A stretch of 64,000 bases of DNA from Planococcus maritimus (GTDB taxonomy: Bacteria; Bacillota; Bacilli; Bacillales_A; Planococcaceae), in NCBI RefSeq assembly GCF_001592825.1, contig NZ_LTZG01000001.1:930001-994000 (forward strand), given 5' to 3'. Within the stretch, counting starts at the first letter, position 1, and every line of letters starts with the position of its first letter. The notes beneath the pieces were generated by a model that did no database searches, was not told the origin of the DNA, and was given only the letters and a program-made list of their open reading frames with translations. Below are positions 48,471 through 58,600 of the stretch, one piece after another. Both the position numbers and the translations under genes were made by a program.

Positions 48471-48988
48471 TGCACTTCGCCTGCCTTCGCAATCGTTTCG
48501 TTAATCAACTGACGGTTGTCTTCCTCAGAGATTTCCTTGTCGAGTACTTTCGTAGCTGCCAACAAAGTCAGAGCCACAACTTCTTCACGAACTGCTGCGA
48601 TTGCTTTTTCACGCTCGTTGGCAATTTCTGCCACTGCGGATTCTTTCATGCGAGCAGATTCAGCACGCGCTGTCGTAATGATTTCCTCACGAGAAACTTC
48701 GCCTTGTTTCTTGGCGTTTTCAACGATTTCCTGTGCTTGGTTGCGGGCATCCTTTAAAAGGCTGCGTTGCTCATCAAGCATCTGTTGTGATTCCTGACGG
48801 CTTTTTTCAGCAGTTTCGATCTCACTTGCGATCAGATCTTCACGCTGCTGCATAACGCCCATCAACGGACCCCAAGCAAATTTCTTCAACAGGGCCATTA
48901 GGAGCAAAAAGATGACCAATGTTGCGATGATGTCTCCAATATTCAAAAACTCCCCGGTTGCACCGAGTACGAGGTGATCAAAAAACAC
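48467..48988 (-). CDS. atpF: ATP synthase Fo b subunit
   Basis: Peripheral stalk of 173 aa with one N-terminal membrane helix (about 18-38), then a long charged helix rich in Glu, Gln, Ala and Arg that forms the right-handed coiled coil. The start is GTG at 48988 with GGGAG upstream. It is preceded by the 301-bp gap to atpE that holds a repeat element, which may partly uncouple its expression from atpE. Confidence 0.96.
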   Translation of the reverse strand: MFFDHLVLGATGEFLNIGDIIATLVIFLLLMALLKKFAWGPLMGVMQQREDLIASEIETAEKSRQESQQMLDEQRSLLKDARNQAQEIVENAKKQGEVSREEIITTARAESARMKESAVAEIANEREKAIAAVREEVVALTLLAATKVLDKEISEEDNRQLINETIAKAGEVQ

Positions 48989-49151
48989 GATTGTTTCACT
49001 CCCTTCAAGAGCCTAAAATACTTTTCTTCTATTATATAAATCGTTAGATGTGCTGTCGAAATCCAAAATGCATCATACAAGCATAAATGGCGAAAAACAT
49101 GCCGGAGCATTCTCGCCATTTAGCTTTTTACTCATAAATTGCTTTGTCTAG

Positions 49152-49287
49152 ATTCGCTTTTCGCGATGTCTAGACTCCAGTGCCTAGCTCCTCGGGACAT
49201 AAGTCAACCCAGCTGTGCGGCAAAGAACGCCGCTTCGCTGGTTCGCCTTATGCCTGTCAGAGCTGAACAGGCACTTTCGCTTTTCTT
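49152..49287 (+). repeat. Structured dispersed repeat between atpE and atpF (second family, copy 2)
   Basis: Flanked by TTCGCTTTTC at both ends, with GTCTAG near the left. Nested pairings are AGTGCCTAGCTC with GAGCT(GAAC)AGGCACT, CATAAG with CTTATG, AACCCAGC with GCTGGTT, and the core GCGGC with GCCGC. It stops 3 bp before the atpE stop codon. The rest of the 301-bp gap (48989-49151) shows nothing clear. Confidence 0.8.
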
Positions 49288-49289
49288 TA

Positions 49290-49517
<228 letters not shown>

Positions 49518-49560
49518 TCAGGATGATTGTTTTTTTGTTTTGCCCGAAGGCAGTTTATAC

Positions 49561-50671
<1,111 letters not shown>

Positions 50672-50674
50672 TGT

Positions 50675-50896
50675 TCACATGTCTCCTGATTCGAATTTTC
50701 GGACGGTCTGAAGCATCGCCCATACCCCGGCACTCAGACCGATAAATAGGCAGATGATCAAAAAGAGCGGGGCGGTTCCGAATTGCTCATCAAGCCACAT
50801 CCCTGTGAAGACCCCGATTAGTACGGACCCGACAAGTTGTGAAAGAATGACGGAATAAATCGCCATTGCTTGTAAGGGACTTTTTTTCGGGTGCAT
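50675..50896 (-). CDS. atpZ: AtpZ/AtpI-family small membrane protein
   Basis: A 73-aa protein with two helices (about 11-30 and 41-60): MAIYSVILSQLVGSVLIGVF and APLFLIICLFIGLSAGVW. This is the AtpZ pattern, thought to act with AtpI. The ATG at 50896 has GAGGGG 7 nt upstream; a longer frame to 51019 would cover the promoter and is rejected. It is the first gene of the operon. Confidence 0.85.
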   Translation of the reverse strand: MHPKKSPLQAMAIYSVILSQLVGSVLIGVFTGMWLDEQFGTAPLFLIICLFIGLSAGVWAMLQTVRKFESGDM

Positions 50897-51014
50897 GATA
50901 AACCCCTCGAAATTCATAATGATTTGATATTCACGCCCATAAAAGAGCAGTCGCATCTGGCTTTCAATAGCACATCCATTATGTATGAAAACCCTCTCAT
51001 GCAGACCCTTTGTA

Positions 51015-51043
51015 AGCATACAATAGGGGCAAAATCATGTCAA
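51015..51043 (-). promoter_or_regulatory. Sigma-A promoter of the atp operon
   Basis: On the minus strand a perfect TTGACA, exactly 17 bp, TATGCT. It lies about 120 bp before the atpZ start, giving a leader of roughly 110 nt. Confidence 0.82.
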
Positions 51044-51106
51044 TTGCATGTAGTGAAAAACTTCACAAGCGATATCCCACCGACATATGATTGACAAATT
51101 TGTTAC

Positions 51107-51245
51107 AAGAAAAGCGGAAGCGGTCGTTTTGGCTCGACAGGCGTAAGCCGAATTCCCGAAGCGGCGCTTTTTAGCCGCACAGGGAAGTTGGCTTACGACC
51201 CGAGAGCCAGACCGCTGACGCTAGACACCAAGAAAAGCGGAAGCG
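51107..51245 (-). repeat. Structured dispersed repeat (second family, copy 3, inverted)
   Basis: Ends carry AAGAAAAGCGGAAGCGGTC on both sides. Nested pairings are GCGGTC/GACCGC, GGCTC/GAGCC, CGTAAGCC/GGCTTACG and the core GCGGC/GCCGC. From 51246 to about 51315 another repeat fragment with GCGAC(GTCCT)GTCGC follows, also seen at 59438. The gap 50897-51332 holds these and the atp promoter and no gene. Confidence 0.8.
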
Positions 51246-51332
51246 GTCAAATGGATCCTAAGCTAAGAACGCGACGTCCTGTCGCAACGCTTAGCTGACT
51301 CACCCCCTGTGGCCCTCTGTCTCTCCTATTTC

Positions 51333-52451
51333 TTACAATTCGCCGAAATACTTGTGCAATGCTTCGACGATTCGCTGGGATGCTTTTCCGTCACCGTATG
51401 GGTTCGATGCTTGAGACATCGCTTCATACGCAGAGGCATCTGTCAGCAATTCCTTGCCGAGGCGGTAAATCGTTTCTTCATCCGTGCCAGCAAGTTTCAA
51501 AGTGCCGGCATCGATGCCTTCTGGACGTTCTGTTGTATCACGCAACACCAAAACCGGCTTACCAAGAGAAGGTGCCTCTTCTTGCACCCCACCTGAATCA
51601 GTCAGGATGAAATAAGACTGGGCTGCGAAGTTATGGAAATCCAAGACTTCGAGCGGCTCGATCAAGTGGATGCGCGGGTCGCGTCCGAGCACTTCATCCG
51701 CGACTTCGCGGACAGCTGGATTCATATGCACCGGATAAACAACCTGGATGTCATCATGCTCTTCAGTCAAGCGCTTGATCGCACGGAACATATTGCGCAT
51801 CGGTTCACCGAGGTTTTCACGGCGATGGGCAGTTAACAAGATCATGCGGTCATCACCGATTTGATCAAGTACCGGGTGATGGTAATTGTCACGGACTGTA
51901 GTCTGCAAAGCATCGATAGCCGTATTACCTGTAATATAGATGGTTTCTTCTTTTTTGTTCTCGTCACGTAAATTTTGCGCGGACTTTTCAGTTGGCGCAA
52001 AATGGATGTCCGCCATGACACCTGTCAATTGGCGATTCATCTCTTCCGGAAAAGGAGAGTACTTATTGTGGGTCCGGAGCCCAGCTTCTACATGCCCAAT
52101 CGAGATTTGATTATACAAAGCAGCCAAACTAGCCGCGAATGTCGTCGTCGTATCTCCATGAACCAGTACGATATCCGGTTTCGCTTCTTTCATCACATCA
52201 TCCAAGCCTTGCATGGCACGGACCGTTACATCACTTAAGGTTTGGCGGTCTTTCATGATGTTCAAATCAAAATCGGGTGTGATGCCGAATGTGTCGAGTA
52301 CTTGGTCCAGCATTTGACGGTGCTGGGCGGTCACGGTCACAAGGGCTTCAATCGTTTCTGGATGCTTTTGCAATTCCAAAACGAGTGGCGCCATTTTAAT
52401 CGCTTCCGGGCGTGTACCGAAAATCGTCATCACTTTCCATTTTTTCGTCAC
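51333..52451 (-). CDS. mnaA: UDP-N-acetylglucosamine 2-epimerase (non-hydrolysing)
   Basis: A 372-aa GT-B-fold epimerase making UDP-ManNAc. Motifs are FGTRPEAIKMAPL, VTVTAQHRQMLDQVL, VLVHGDTTTTFAASLAA, GHVEAGLRT and LTDSGGVQEEAPSLGKPVLVLR. The product feeds TagA-type linkage units and, via the dehydrogenase at 11.3 kb, ManNAcA. The start is GTG at 52451; the RBS is weak. It lies 19 bp after upp, so the two may be co-transcribed. Confidence 0.95.
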   Translation of the reverse strand: MTKKWKVMTIFGTRPEAIKMAPLVLELQKHPETIEALVTVTAQHRQMLDQVLDTFGITPDFDLNIMKDRQTLSDVTVRAMQGLDDVMKEAKPDIVLVHGDTTTTFAASLAALYNQISIGHVEAGLRTHNKYSPFPEEMNRQLTGVMADIHFAPTEKSAQNLRDENKKEETIYITGNTAIDALQTTVRDNYHHPVLDQIGDDRMILLTAHRRENLGEPMRNMFRAIKRLTEEHDDIQVVYPVHMNPAVREVADEVLGRDPRIHLIEPLEVLDFHNFAAQSYFILTDSGGVQEEAPSLGKPVLVLRDTTERPEGIDAGTLKLAGTDEETIYRLGKELLTDASAYEAMSQASNPYGDGKASQRIVEALHKYFGEL

Positions 52452-52470
52452 TGCTGATCAACCCGCTTTC

Positions 52471-53100
52471 TTATTTTGTTCCGAACAAGCGATCTCCAGC
52501 ATCGCCGAGGCCAGGCACGATATAGCCTTTTTCGTTGAGCTTTTCATCGAGTGCGGCAATATAGATATCCACATCCGGATGTGCTTTCTGCAAAGCTTCC
52601 ACACCTTCTGGAGCTGCAATGATGCACATGAATCTGATTTTAGTCGCACCGCGTTTTTTCAAAGAATTTACGGCTTCAATTGCAGAACCGCCTGTTGCAA
52701 GCATCGGATCGACAACAATCAATTCGCGTTCAGATACATCGGAAGGCATTTTAAAATAATATTCGACTGGTTGCAAAGTTTCCGGGTCGCGGTACAAGCC
52801 GATATGGCCGACCTTAGCCGCCGGAATCAATTTCAAAACGCCATCGACCATCCCGATGCCTGCGCGCAGGATAGGCACGATACCTAGTTTTTTCCCGGCA
52901 AGAACATTTGACTTGGCAATTTGCACAGGCGTTTCCACATCGATTTCCTGGAGCGGAAGCTCGCGCGTGATTTCAAACGCCATCAATGTTGAAATCTCAT
53001 CAACCAATTCACGGAATTCTTTTGTCCCCGTCGATTTGTCGCGGATATACGTCAGTTTATGCTGGATCAGCGGATGATCAAAAACGAATACTTTTCCCAC
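52471..53100 (-). CDS. upp: Uracil phosphoribosyltransferase
   Basis: A 209-aa salvage enzyme, uracil + PRPP to [23 protein letters not shown], the PRPP loop [13 protein letters not shown] and the C-terminal [15 protein letters not shown] are diagnostic. The start is GTG at 53100 with AAGGAGA 7-8 nt upstream, giving the same length as B. subtilis Upp; an ATG 21 nt earlier overlaps that RBS. Confidence 0.96.
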   Translation of the reverse strand: MGKVFVFDHPLIQHKLTYIRDKSTGTKEFRELVDEISTLMAFEITRELPLQEIDVETPVQIAKSNVLAGKKLGIVPILRAGIGMVDGVLKLIPAAKVGHIGLYRDPETLQPVEYYFKMPSDVSERELIVVDPMLATGGSAIEAVNSLKKRGATKIRFMCIIAAPEGVEALQKAHPDVDIYIAALDEKLNEKGYIVPGLGDAGDRLFGTK

Positions 53101-53203
53101 AGTGTATCTCTCCTTTTTCATACATTTTCCTAAACAGTATAACAGAAATTAACCAGTTTTAGAGCTTCACTCCTGCATTAGAATTATTCAGTCAACTTTT
53201 GCA

Positions 53204-53238
53204 GGCAAAATAAAAAACCGGGAGCAAATGCCCCGGTT
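53204..53238 (-). terminator. Terminator of the LOV/PAS-GAF-GGDEF-EAL gene
   Basis: A 7-bp stem AACCGGG/CCCGGTT with a 9-nt loop, then TTTTTATTTT, overlapping the stop codon. Confidence 0.85.
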
Positions 53239-55411
53239 AAAGAAGATGCGCTTCATCAAGCGGCATCGGTCGATGGAATAAAAATCCTTGGGCGATAGTG
53301 CAGCCCATGCCAAGCAATTGCGTGCGGTCTTCTTCTGTCTCGATGCCTTCCGCGACAGCGCGCAATCCTAAATTATCCGCGAGTTGAATGATGGTCCGAA
53401 TGACAGCACGCGTTCCTTGTTCATCCATATGAGAAACGAACGATCGATCGATCTTGATTTCTTCGACAGGAAGTTTTTGCAAATAGCTAAGCGAGGAATA
53501 ACCCGTCCCGAAATCATCGATCGAGGTCGCAAAGCCATAGTTCTTCAGCTGATCGAACACTTTGCTTGCCGTATCAATATCGACGACGCCGATACGCTCC
53601 GTAATTTCCAACTGAATCCATTTCGGGTCTATGCCGAATTTGTTCGTTACATCCACTAAATGGGGGATAAATGAATGATGAAAGAAATGCTCGGCCGAAA
53701 TATTGATCGCCACCTGCCGTAGTCCCAAACCCTGATCCTGGCGCTTTTTTAGCCAAGCCAAGACCTGTTCGATGACATGCTGCTCAAGTTGACGGATTTT
53801 GCCATTCTTTTCGGCGGCGGGTATGAAAATAGCAGGTGAAATATCCCCAAGTTCCGGCGATTTCCAACGGGCCAATGCTTCAAACCCCACAATTTCTCGA
53901 CTTTCAAGCGACACTTTCGGCTGCAAAAAGACACTGATTTCCTTACGCTTGAGCCCTACTGTTAATGCGTTGGCGACACGCAAATCGCGCATCATCAGTT
54001 CGTCTTGCTCATTTTCGAAATAACAAACTGCTTCGCCAATCCGCTCTTTCGCTTTTGACAAAGCGCTATCAGCACAACGCACCAATTCCTCCGCATTCTG
54101 TTGGGCAGGCGTGACAATTGCCACACCTACTTTGACTGTTAAAAATAAATCCAGTTCACCAATCGTTACCGGCTCTCGAAGACTTTTCAATACATCTTCC
54201 AAAAATTCAGGGGCACGGATTAGCGGAACCGAGCTGTAAAGTGACAATCTGGCATCTGAAAAGCGGGCAACCAGCTTTTCCCCTGCTCCCCCTGCCAGAA
54301 CAAGGCGGCGGCCGAGTTCTCGGCATAAATCATTTCCTGCCCGATGACCATATTGATCGCTGATTTTGATAAATTCGTCTGCTGAAATAAAAGCAACAAC
54401 GCCTTCTTTTCCATCCTTCAACAATTCTTTCAGCTCGGTACGGAAATAATGGCGGTTCGGCAGTCCAGATTCTTCATCGATATAGGCAAGGCGCAAAATT
54501 TCTTCTTGTTGGCTTGAAAATTTCACGGCCAGCGAAACGATTGACGCGATTTCTTCCATGAAGTTTAAATCCTTATCAGTCGGCTTATAAATTTGGGGGA
54601 AATAAATCCCGAACGTCCCGATTGCTTCATCTTTGCCGTTAAAAATTGGAACAGACCAAATCGCCTGGACCCCAAACTTATAGAGAAGCTCTTGTTTATC
54701 AGTTAATAGTTCACTTTGAAAAACATTCTCTGCGACCACAGGTTTTTGTCGAGAATATGCTGCGCCGCACGGGCTGGAATCCGGTGTTACTTCCAATCCG
54801 CGTATTTCTTTCAGGAACTCATCCGGCATCGATTTCGCCGCACCTATTTGGAAACGTTTCGCTTCATCTACTAACAAGACGGTGCAGCGTACACCATCGA
54901 GGAAAAAGGATTCAGCTGTTTCACATATATTCTGCAAGAGCATCCCAATCACATGTCCCTTTTCAATTCCTTTATATGTTTCTTTCTGTAAATCAATCAA
55001 GGTCTCTGCACGTCTGCGGTCGCTGATATCGCGCTGCAGCATTAACGTATAGCGCAATGATTTTTCTGGGAATGCCAAGGGTTGGACGGTGATTTCATTC
55101 CAGAAAGGTGTACCGTCTTTTCGGTAATTGACGATTTCAAAGACGCCTGGCTTAGCAGAAGCTGTCGCCTCACGAATTTGACTGCCAATAGTTGCATCAG
55201 TCTTTGTGCCATGCAAAAATTTACCGTTTTCGCCCACAACTTCCTCTTCCCTGTAGCCGGTCATCTCAAAAAATGCGTCGTTTGCATAGGCGATTGGGTG
55301 GTCCGGAATTTCCGGATTCACAACCACAAAACTTGTGTGGAATTCGAGCCCGAGACGGCGTAGCCAATCTATGATCACTTTCCGATCTTCTTGGATTTCA
55401 TATTGATGCAT
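53237..55411 (-). CDS. LOV-like PAS / GAF / degenerate GGDEF / EAL protein (c-di-GMP phosphodiesterase)
   Basis: A 724-aa cytosolic signalling protein. Residues about 20-130 are a LOV-type PAS: VVGENGKFLHG at 58-68, NYRKDGTPFWNE at 95-106, and Gln126. The adduct-forming Cys is Gly63 (codon GGT). A GAF domain spans about 145-300. The GGDEF domain (about 305-465) is degenerate: the active loop reads RFSDARL at 383-389. The EAL domain (about 470-720) keeps EAL 511-513, Asn570, Glu602, Asp632-Asp633, Lys653 and Glu688. Expected output is hydrolysis of c-di-GMP, tuned by the N-terminal sensors. It stands alone between upp and glyA. GGGGGGA precedes the ATG. Confidence 0.92.
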   Translation of the reverse strand: MHQYEIQEDRKVIIDWLRRLGLEFHTSFVVVNPEIPDHPIAYANDAFFEMTGYREEEVVGENGKFLHGTKTDATIGSQIREATASAKPGVFEIVNYRKDGTPFWNEITVQPLAFPEKSLRYTLMLQRDISDRRRAETLIDLQKETYKGIEKGHVIGMLLQNICETAESFFLDGVRCTVLLVDEAKRFQIGAAKSMPDEFLKEIRGLEVTPDSSPCGAAYSRQKPVVAENVFQSELLTDKQELLYKFGVQAIWSVPIFNGKDEAIGTFGIYFPQIYKPTDKDLNFMEEIASIVSLAVKFSSQQEEILRLAYIDEESGLPNRHYFRTELKELLKDGKEGVVAFISADEFIKISDQYGHRAGNDLCRELGRRLVLAGGAGEKLVARFSDARLSLYSSVPLIRAPEFLEDVLKSLREPVTIGELDLFLTVKVGVAIVTPAQQNAEELVRCADSALSKAKERIGEAVCYFENEQDELMMRDLRVANALTVGLKRKEISVFLQPKVSLESREIVGFEALARWKSPELGDISPAIFIPAAEKNGKIRQLEQHVIEQVLAWLKKRQDQGLGLRQVAINISAEHFFHHSFIPHLVDVTNKFGIDPKWIQLEITERIGVVDIDTASKVFDQLKNYGFATSIDDFGTGYSSLSYLQKLPVEEIKIDRSFVSHMDEQGTRAVIRTIIQLADNLGLRAVAEGIETEEDRTQLLGMGCTIAQGFLFHRPMPLDEAHLL

Positions 55412-55445
55412 ACGCGTCCCCCCGAATTTTTCTTACTATGTATGG

Positions 55446-55479
55446 TAAAAAAAAGCCGCCAATACATAAGGCGGCTTTA
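55446..55479 (-). terminator. Terminator of glyA
   Basis: A 9-bp perfect stem AAAGCCGCC/GGCGGCTTT with a 9-nt loop, then a T-run on the minus strand. Confidence 0.92.
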
Positions 55480-55512
55480 TTCACTTCAGTATTCATCTAA
55501 ATAGCCAACTAC

Positions 55513-56748
55513 TTATTTATACAAAGCGTGAGCAGCGGTCAATTTTGCTGTACGCTCAGCGGCTTCTTTCTTCACAGCTTCATCTTCCGGATTTTTCAGT
55601 AGAAGTGCCATGATGGAAGCAATCTCCTTCATTTCTTCTTCTTTAAAGCCGCGGGAAGTGACAGCTGCTGTTCCGAGACGGATGCCTGATGTGACAAATG
55701 GGCTTTCCGGATCGAACGGAATGGTGTTTTTGTTCGTCGTGATACCGACTTCATCCAATACATGTTCTGCGACTTTACCCGTCAAGTTAAGGGAACGGAG
55801 ATCAAGCAGCAATAGATGGTTGTCTGTGCCGCCGGAAACAATATCAACACCTTCAGCTGTTAAGCTGTCAGCCAAGACATTCGCATTTTTGACGACTTGG
55901 TCGATATAATCTTTGAACTCAGGCTGTTGGGCTTCACCAAACGCGACAGCTTTCGCTGCGATGACGTGCATCAACGGGCCGCCCTGAATTCCTGGGAAAA
56001 TGATTTTATCGATTTTCTTCGCAAATTCTTCTTTGCAAAGAATCAGGCCGCCGCGAGGGCCGCGCAATGTTTTATGGGTAGTGGAAGTGACAAAATGTGC
56101 ATGAGGCACTGGATTTGGATGGGCACCGGTTGCGACGAGCCCTGCAATATGCGCCATGTCGACCATCAAATAAGCATCGACTTCATCAGCGATTTCACGG
56201 AATTTCGCGAAATCCAATGTACGGGAATAAGCACTGGCACCGGCAACGATCATTTTCGGCTTGTGCTCAAGAGCTGCTTGGCGAACGGCTTCGTAATCAA
56301 GCAATTGCGTGTCTTTGTCCACACCGTACTCAACAAAATTGTACTGCATGCCGCTAAAGTTGACTTTGCTGCCATGCGTCAAATGCCCACCGTGGTTCAA
56401 GTTCATCCCAAGGACTGTATCGCCTTGTTCTAGCATCGCTGTGTACACAGCCATATTCGCTTGTGAACCGGAATGCGGCTGGACGTTCGCATGGTCTGCA
56501 CCGAAAATTTCTTTCAAGCGATCACGCGCGATATTTTCCACTACATCGACAAATTCACAACCGCCGTAATAGCGTTTGCCTGGATAGCCTTCTGCGTATT
56601 TATTGGTCAATACGGATCCTTGTGCATCCATAACTGCCTGAGATACAAAGTTTTCCGATGCGATTAACTCAATATTCGCTTCCTGGCGTTCTTTTTCCGC
56701 ATTCATTGCTTCATATACTGCCTGATCCTGCGCCTTAATCAATTCCAT
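55513..56748 (-). CDS. glyA: Serine hydroxymethyltransferase
   Basis: PLP enzyme of 411 aa interconverting serine and glycine with tetrahydrofolate. [33 protein letters not shown] and the PLP lysine in [14 protein letters not shown] are intact. I use the ATG at 56748 (MELIKAQD) with GGGAGGG upstream; a frame from 56802 lies inside ywlG. It overlaps the end of ywlG by 14 bp. Confidence 0.97.
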   Translation of the reverse strand: MELIKAQDQAVYEAMNAEKERQEANIELIASENFVSQAVMDAQGSVLTNKYAEGYPGKRYYGGCEFVDVVENIARDRLKEIFGADHANVQPHSGSQANMAVYTAMLEQGDTVLGMNLNHGGHLTHGSKVNFSGMQYNFVEYGVDKDTQLLDYEAVRQAALEHKPKMIVAGASAYSRTLDFAKFREIADEVDAYLMVDMAHIAGLVATGAHPNPVPHAHFVTSTTHKTLRGPRGGLILCKEEFAKKIDKIIFPGIQGGPLMHVIAAKAVAFGEAQQPEFKDYIDQVVKNANVLADSLTAEGVDIVSGGTDNHLLLLDLRSLNLTGKVAEHVLDEVGITTNKNTIPFDPESPFVTSGIRLGTAAVTSRGFKEEEMKEIASIMALLLKNPEDEAVKKEAAERTAKLTAAHALYK

Positions 56749-57319
56749 CTGTCTTTCCCTCCCGTGATTGAAGTACCTGGCGATCGTAGCTTGCACGGGC
56801 ACCGCCGATCAATTTCGGCCGTGTGGTCGCACTCGAGACGATCGCTTCCCCTACTAGTTTAACAGAAGTCCGCACCGGAACGGCGACTCTTTTTAAATGC
56901 ATGCCGATCATCGTCTGCCCAATGTCCACTCCGGCGTGGGCAGCAATTTCTTCGACGACGACCGGATCTGTCATATTCATAAAGGCGTAAGCGCTCATTG
57001 AACCGCCTGCTTTTGCGACCGGCACTACCGATACCGGTTCCAAGCCATAGCGTTCGGCAGCTGCCCGCTCGATGGTCAACGCGCGGTTGATGTGCTCACA
57101 GCCTTGGAAAGCCAGAAATAAGCCATGGCGTTCGGCAAACACACGCAGCGGTTCAAACAAACTTTCTGCAATATCGAGCCCGCCACCTGTACCGATACGT
57201 TCACCGGCCACTTCAGAAGTCGAACAGCCAATAACAAATAGTTGGCCTTCCTTGAACGCAATCTGTTGCTCCAATTCGCTAAGAACTTCTTCAAGCTGCA
57301 ACTGCCATAAGCTTTGCAT
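56735..57319 (-). CDS. ywlG: YwlG / TIGR01440 family protein
   Basis: A 194-aa cytosolic protein of the UPF0340/TIGR01440 family. [35 protein letters not shown] and [15 protein letters not shown] match. The biochemical role is unknown; it is regularly found between rpiB and glyA. A short gap (12 bp) separates it from rpiB, so rpiB-ywlG-glyA are one unit. Confidence 0.92.
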   Translation of the reverse strand: MQSLWQLQLEEVLSELEQQIAFKEGQLFVIGCSTSEVAGERIGTGGGLDIAESLFEPLRVFAERHGLFLAFQGCEHINRALTIERAAAERYGLEPVSVVPVAKAGGSMSAYAFMNMTDPVVVEEIAAHAGVDIGQTMIGMHLKRVAVPVRTSVKLVGEAIVSSATTRPKLIGGARASYDRQVLQSREGKTDGID

Positions 57320-57331
57320 GCTTACTCCTCC

Positions 57332-57769
57332 TTAGTTTTCGAGTGCGCTGATTTTCTGGACGCGGTTTTCATGGCGGCCGCCTTCAAAATCGGTCGTCAG
57401 CCATGTTTTCGCAATTTCTTTCGCAAGTCCTGGCCCGATAACACGTTCGCCCATCGCGAGGACATTCGAATCGTTATGTTCACGCGTCGCTTTCGCGCTG
57501 AATACATCATGTACGAGAGCGCAGCGGATGCCTTTTACTTTGTTTGCTGAAATGGACATGCCGATCCCTGTCCCACAAATCAAAATGCCTTTATCGAATT
57601 CTCCGCTGGCGACACCTTCTGCTACCGGTTGTGCATAATCCGGATAGTCGACGGAATCGTCCGTTTGTGGCCCGAAGTCTTTGTATTCAATTCCTAGTTC
57701 GTTTAATAAGTTGACAATCTCCTTGCGCAGATTATTGCCGCCGTGGTCTGATGAAATTGCTATTTTCAT
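57332..57769 (-). CDS. rpiB: Ribose-5-phosphate isomerase B
   Basis: A 145-aa RpiB/LacAB-family isomerase. MKIAISSDHGGNNLR, DSVDYPDYAQPVAEGV and the catalytic Cys motif ICGTGIGMSISANK are present. The ATG at 57769 has AAGAGGG 6 nt upstream; the in-frame ATG 24 nt earlier has none. It is first in rpiB-ywlG-glyA. Confidence 0.94.
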   Translation of the reverse strand: MKIAISSDHGGNNLRKEIVNLLNELGIEYKDFGPQTDDSVDYPDYAQPVAEGVASGEFDKGILICGTGIGMSISANKVKGIRCALVHDVFSAKATREHNDSNVLAMGERVIGPGLAKEIAKTWLTTDFEGGRHENRVQKISALEN

Positions 57770-57914
57770 GATTAACCCTCTTTTCGTTTTCATTTAGCAG
57801 ACAGCCTTCAAGGCAGCGCCGCCGCTTTTATTCAATTCTAACATTTTTGAACAGTTCCATGTTACTTCCCCGTACCCGCTTTCTGCAACTGAAACCCTCG
57901 CGACTCGGCCATCA

Positions 57915-57965
57915 GAAAGAGCCGTCCTCTAGCACATGCATTTAGGCTCTTGGACAGCTCTTTCC
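57915..57965 (-). terminator. Possible terminator after ywlE
   Basis: A 12-bp stem AAAGAGCTGTCC/GGACGGCTCTTT (one U-G) with a loop of about 24 nt and no good T-tract. Confidence 0.4.
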
Positions 57966-57967
57966 TG

Positions 57968-58402
57968 TTACTTTTCATCGAATTGATTTGCCATTTTGTC
58001 GATCAATTGCTCCAGCTCTTTATAAGTTCTCCGGTATTCATCCAAAGAGCCGCCGTATGGATCGCTGACATCGCCCGTCGAACCTTCTGCAAATTCTTTT
58101 ACTGTATGCAGTCTTGTTGCCACTTCAGGATAAATTTGCATGAGCATCATCTTGTGTGAATAGGTCATGGTCAAGATCAACTCCGCCCATTCCACGTCAC
58201 GCGGGTTCAGCGGCTTCGAGGTATGGTCAAATTTGATAGACTGTTCACTCAGCACTTTTCGTGCATTCGCTGACAATGGCGCTTGCCCTGCGTAAATCCC
58301 TGCCGAGCGCGCTTCCATTCCCTCGATGTTGCGGGTATGCACAATTGCTTCTGCCATTGGGCTGCGGCATGTATTTCCTGTGCAGACGAATAAAATCTTC
58401 AT
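57968..58402 (-). CDS. ywlE: Protein arginine phosphatase (YwlE, LMW-PTP fold)
   Basis: A 144-aa phosphatase. The P-loop CTGNTCRSP starts at Cys7; Thr11 in the loop is the residue that marks arginine over tyrosine phosphatases in YwlE. The general acid Asp lies in DVSDPYGGSLDEY. It would reverse McsB arginine phosphorylation. GGGGGAA precedes the ATG. Confidence 0.92.
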   Translation of the reverse strand: MKILFVCTGNTCRSPMAEAIVHTRNIEGMEARSAGIYAGQAPLSANARKVLSEQSIKFDHTSKPLNPRDVEWAELILTMTYSHKMMLMQIYPEVATRLHTVKEFAEGSTGDVSDPYGGSLDEYRRTYKELEQLIDKMANQFDEK

Positions 58403-58600
58403 CCAATTCCCCCTTATCCAAGCTTCTGTGCCATCATCTTTTCAGTTCATTGTACTTGCAGGATGATGTCTGTCTAAGTTCTATTATAACGCATTTGATC
58501 AAGCTATTGTATGGACGAGGATTGGGCTTGAATGTGTAGAAATCATTGTGGAAAGCTGGATTTGATAGCGAGGTGAAATATTTGTTGATTATTTCATCGT

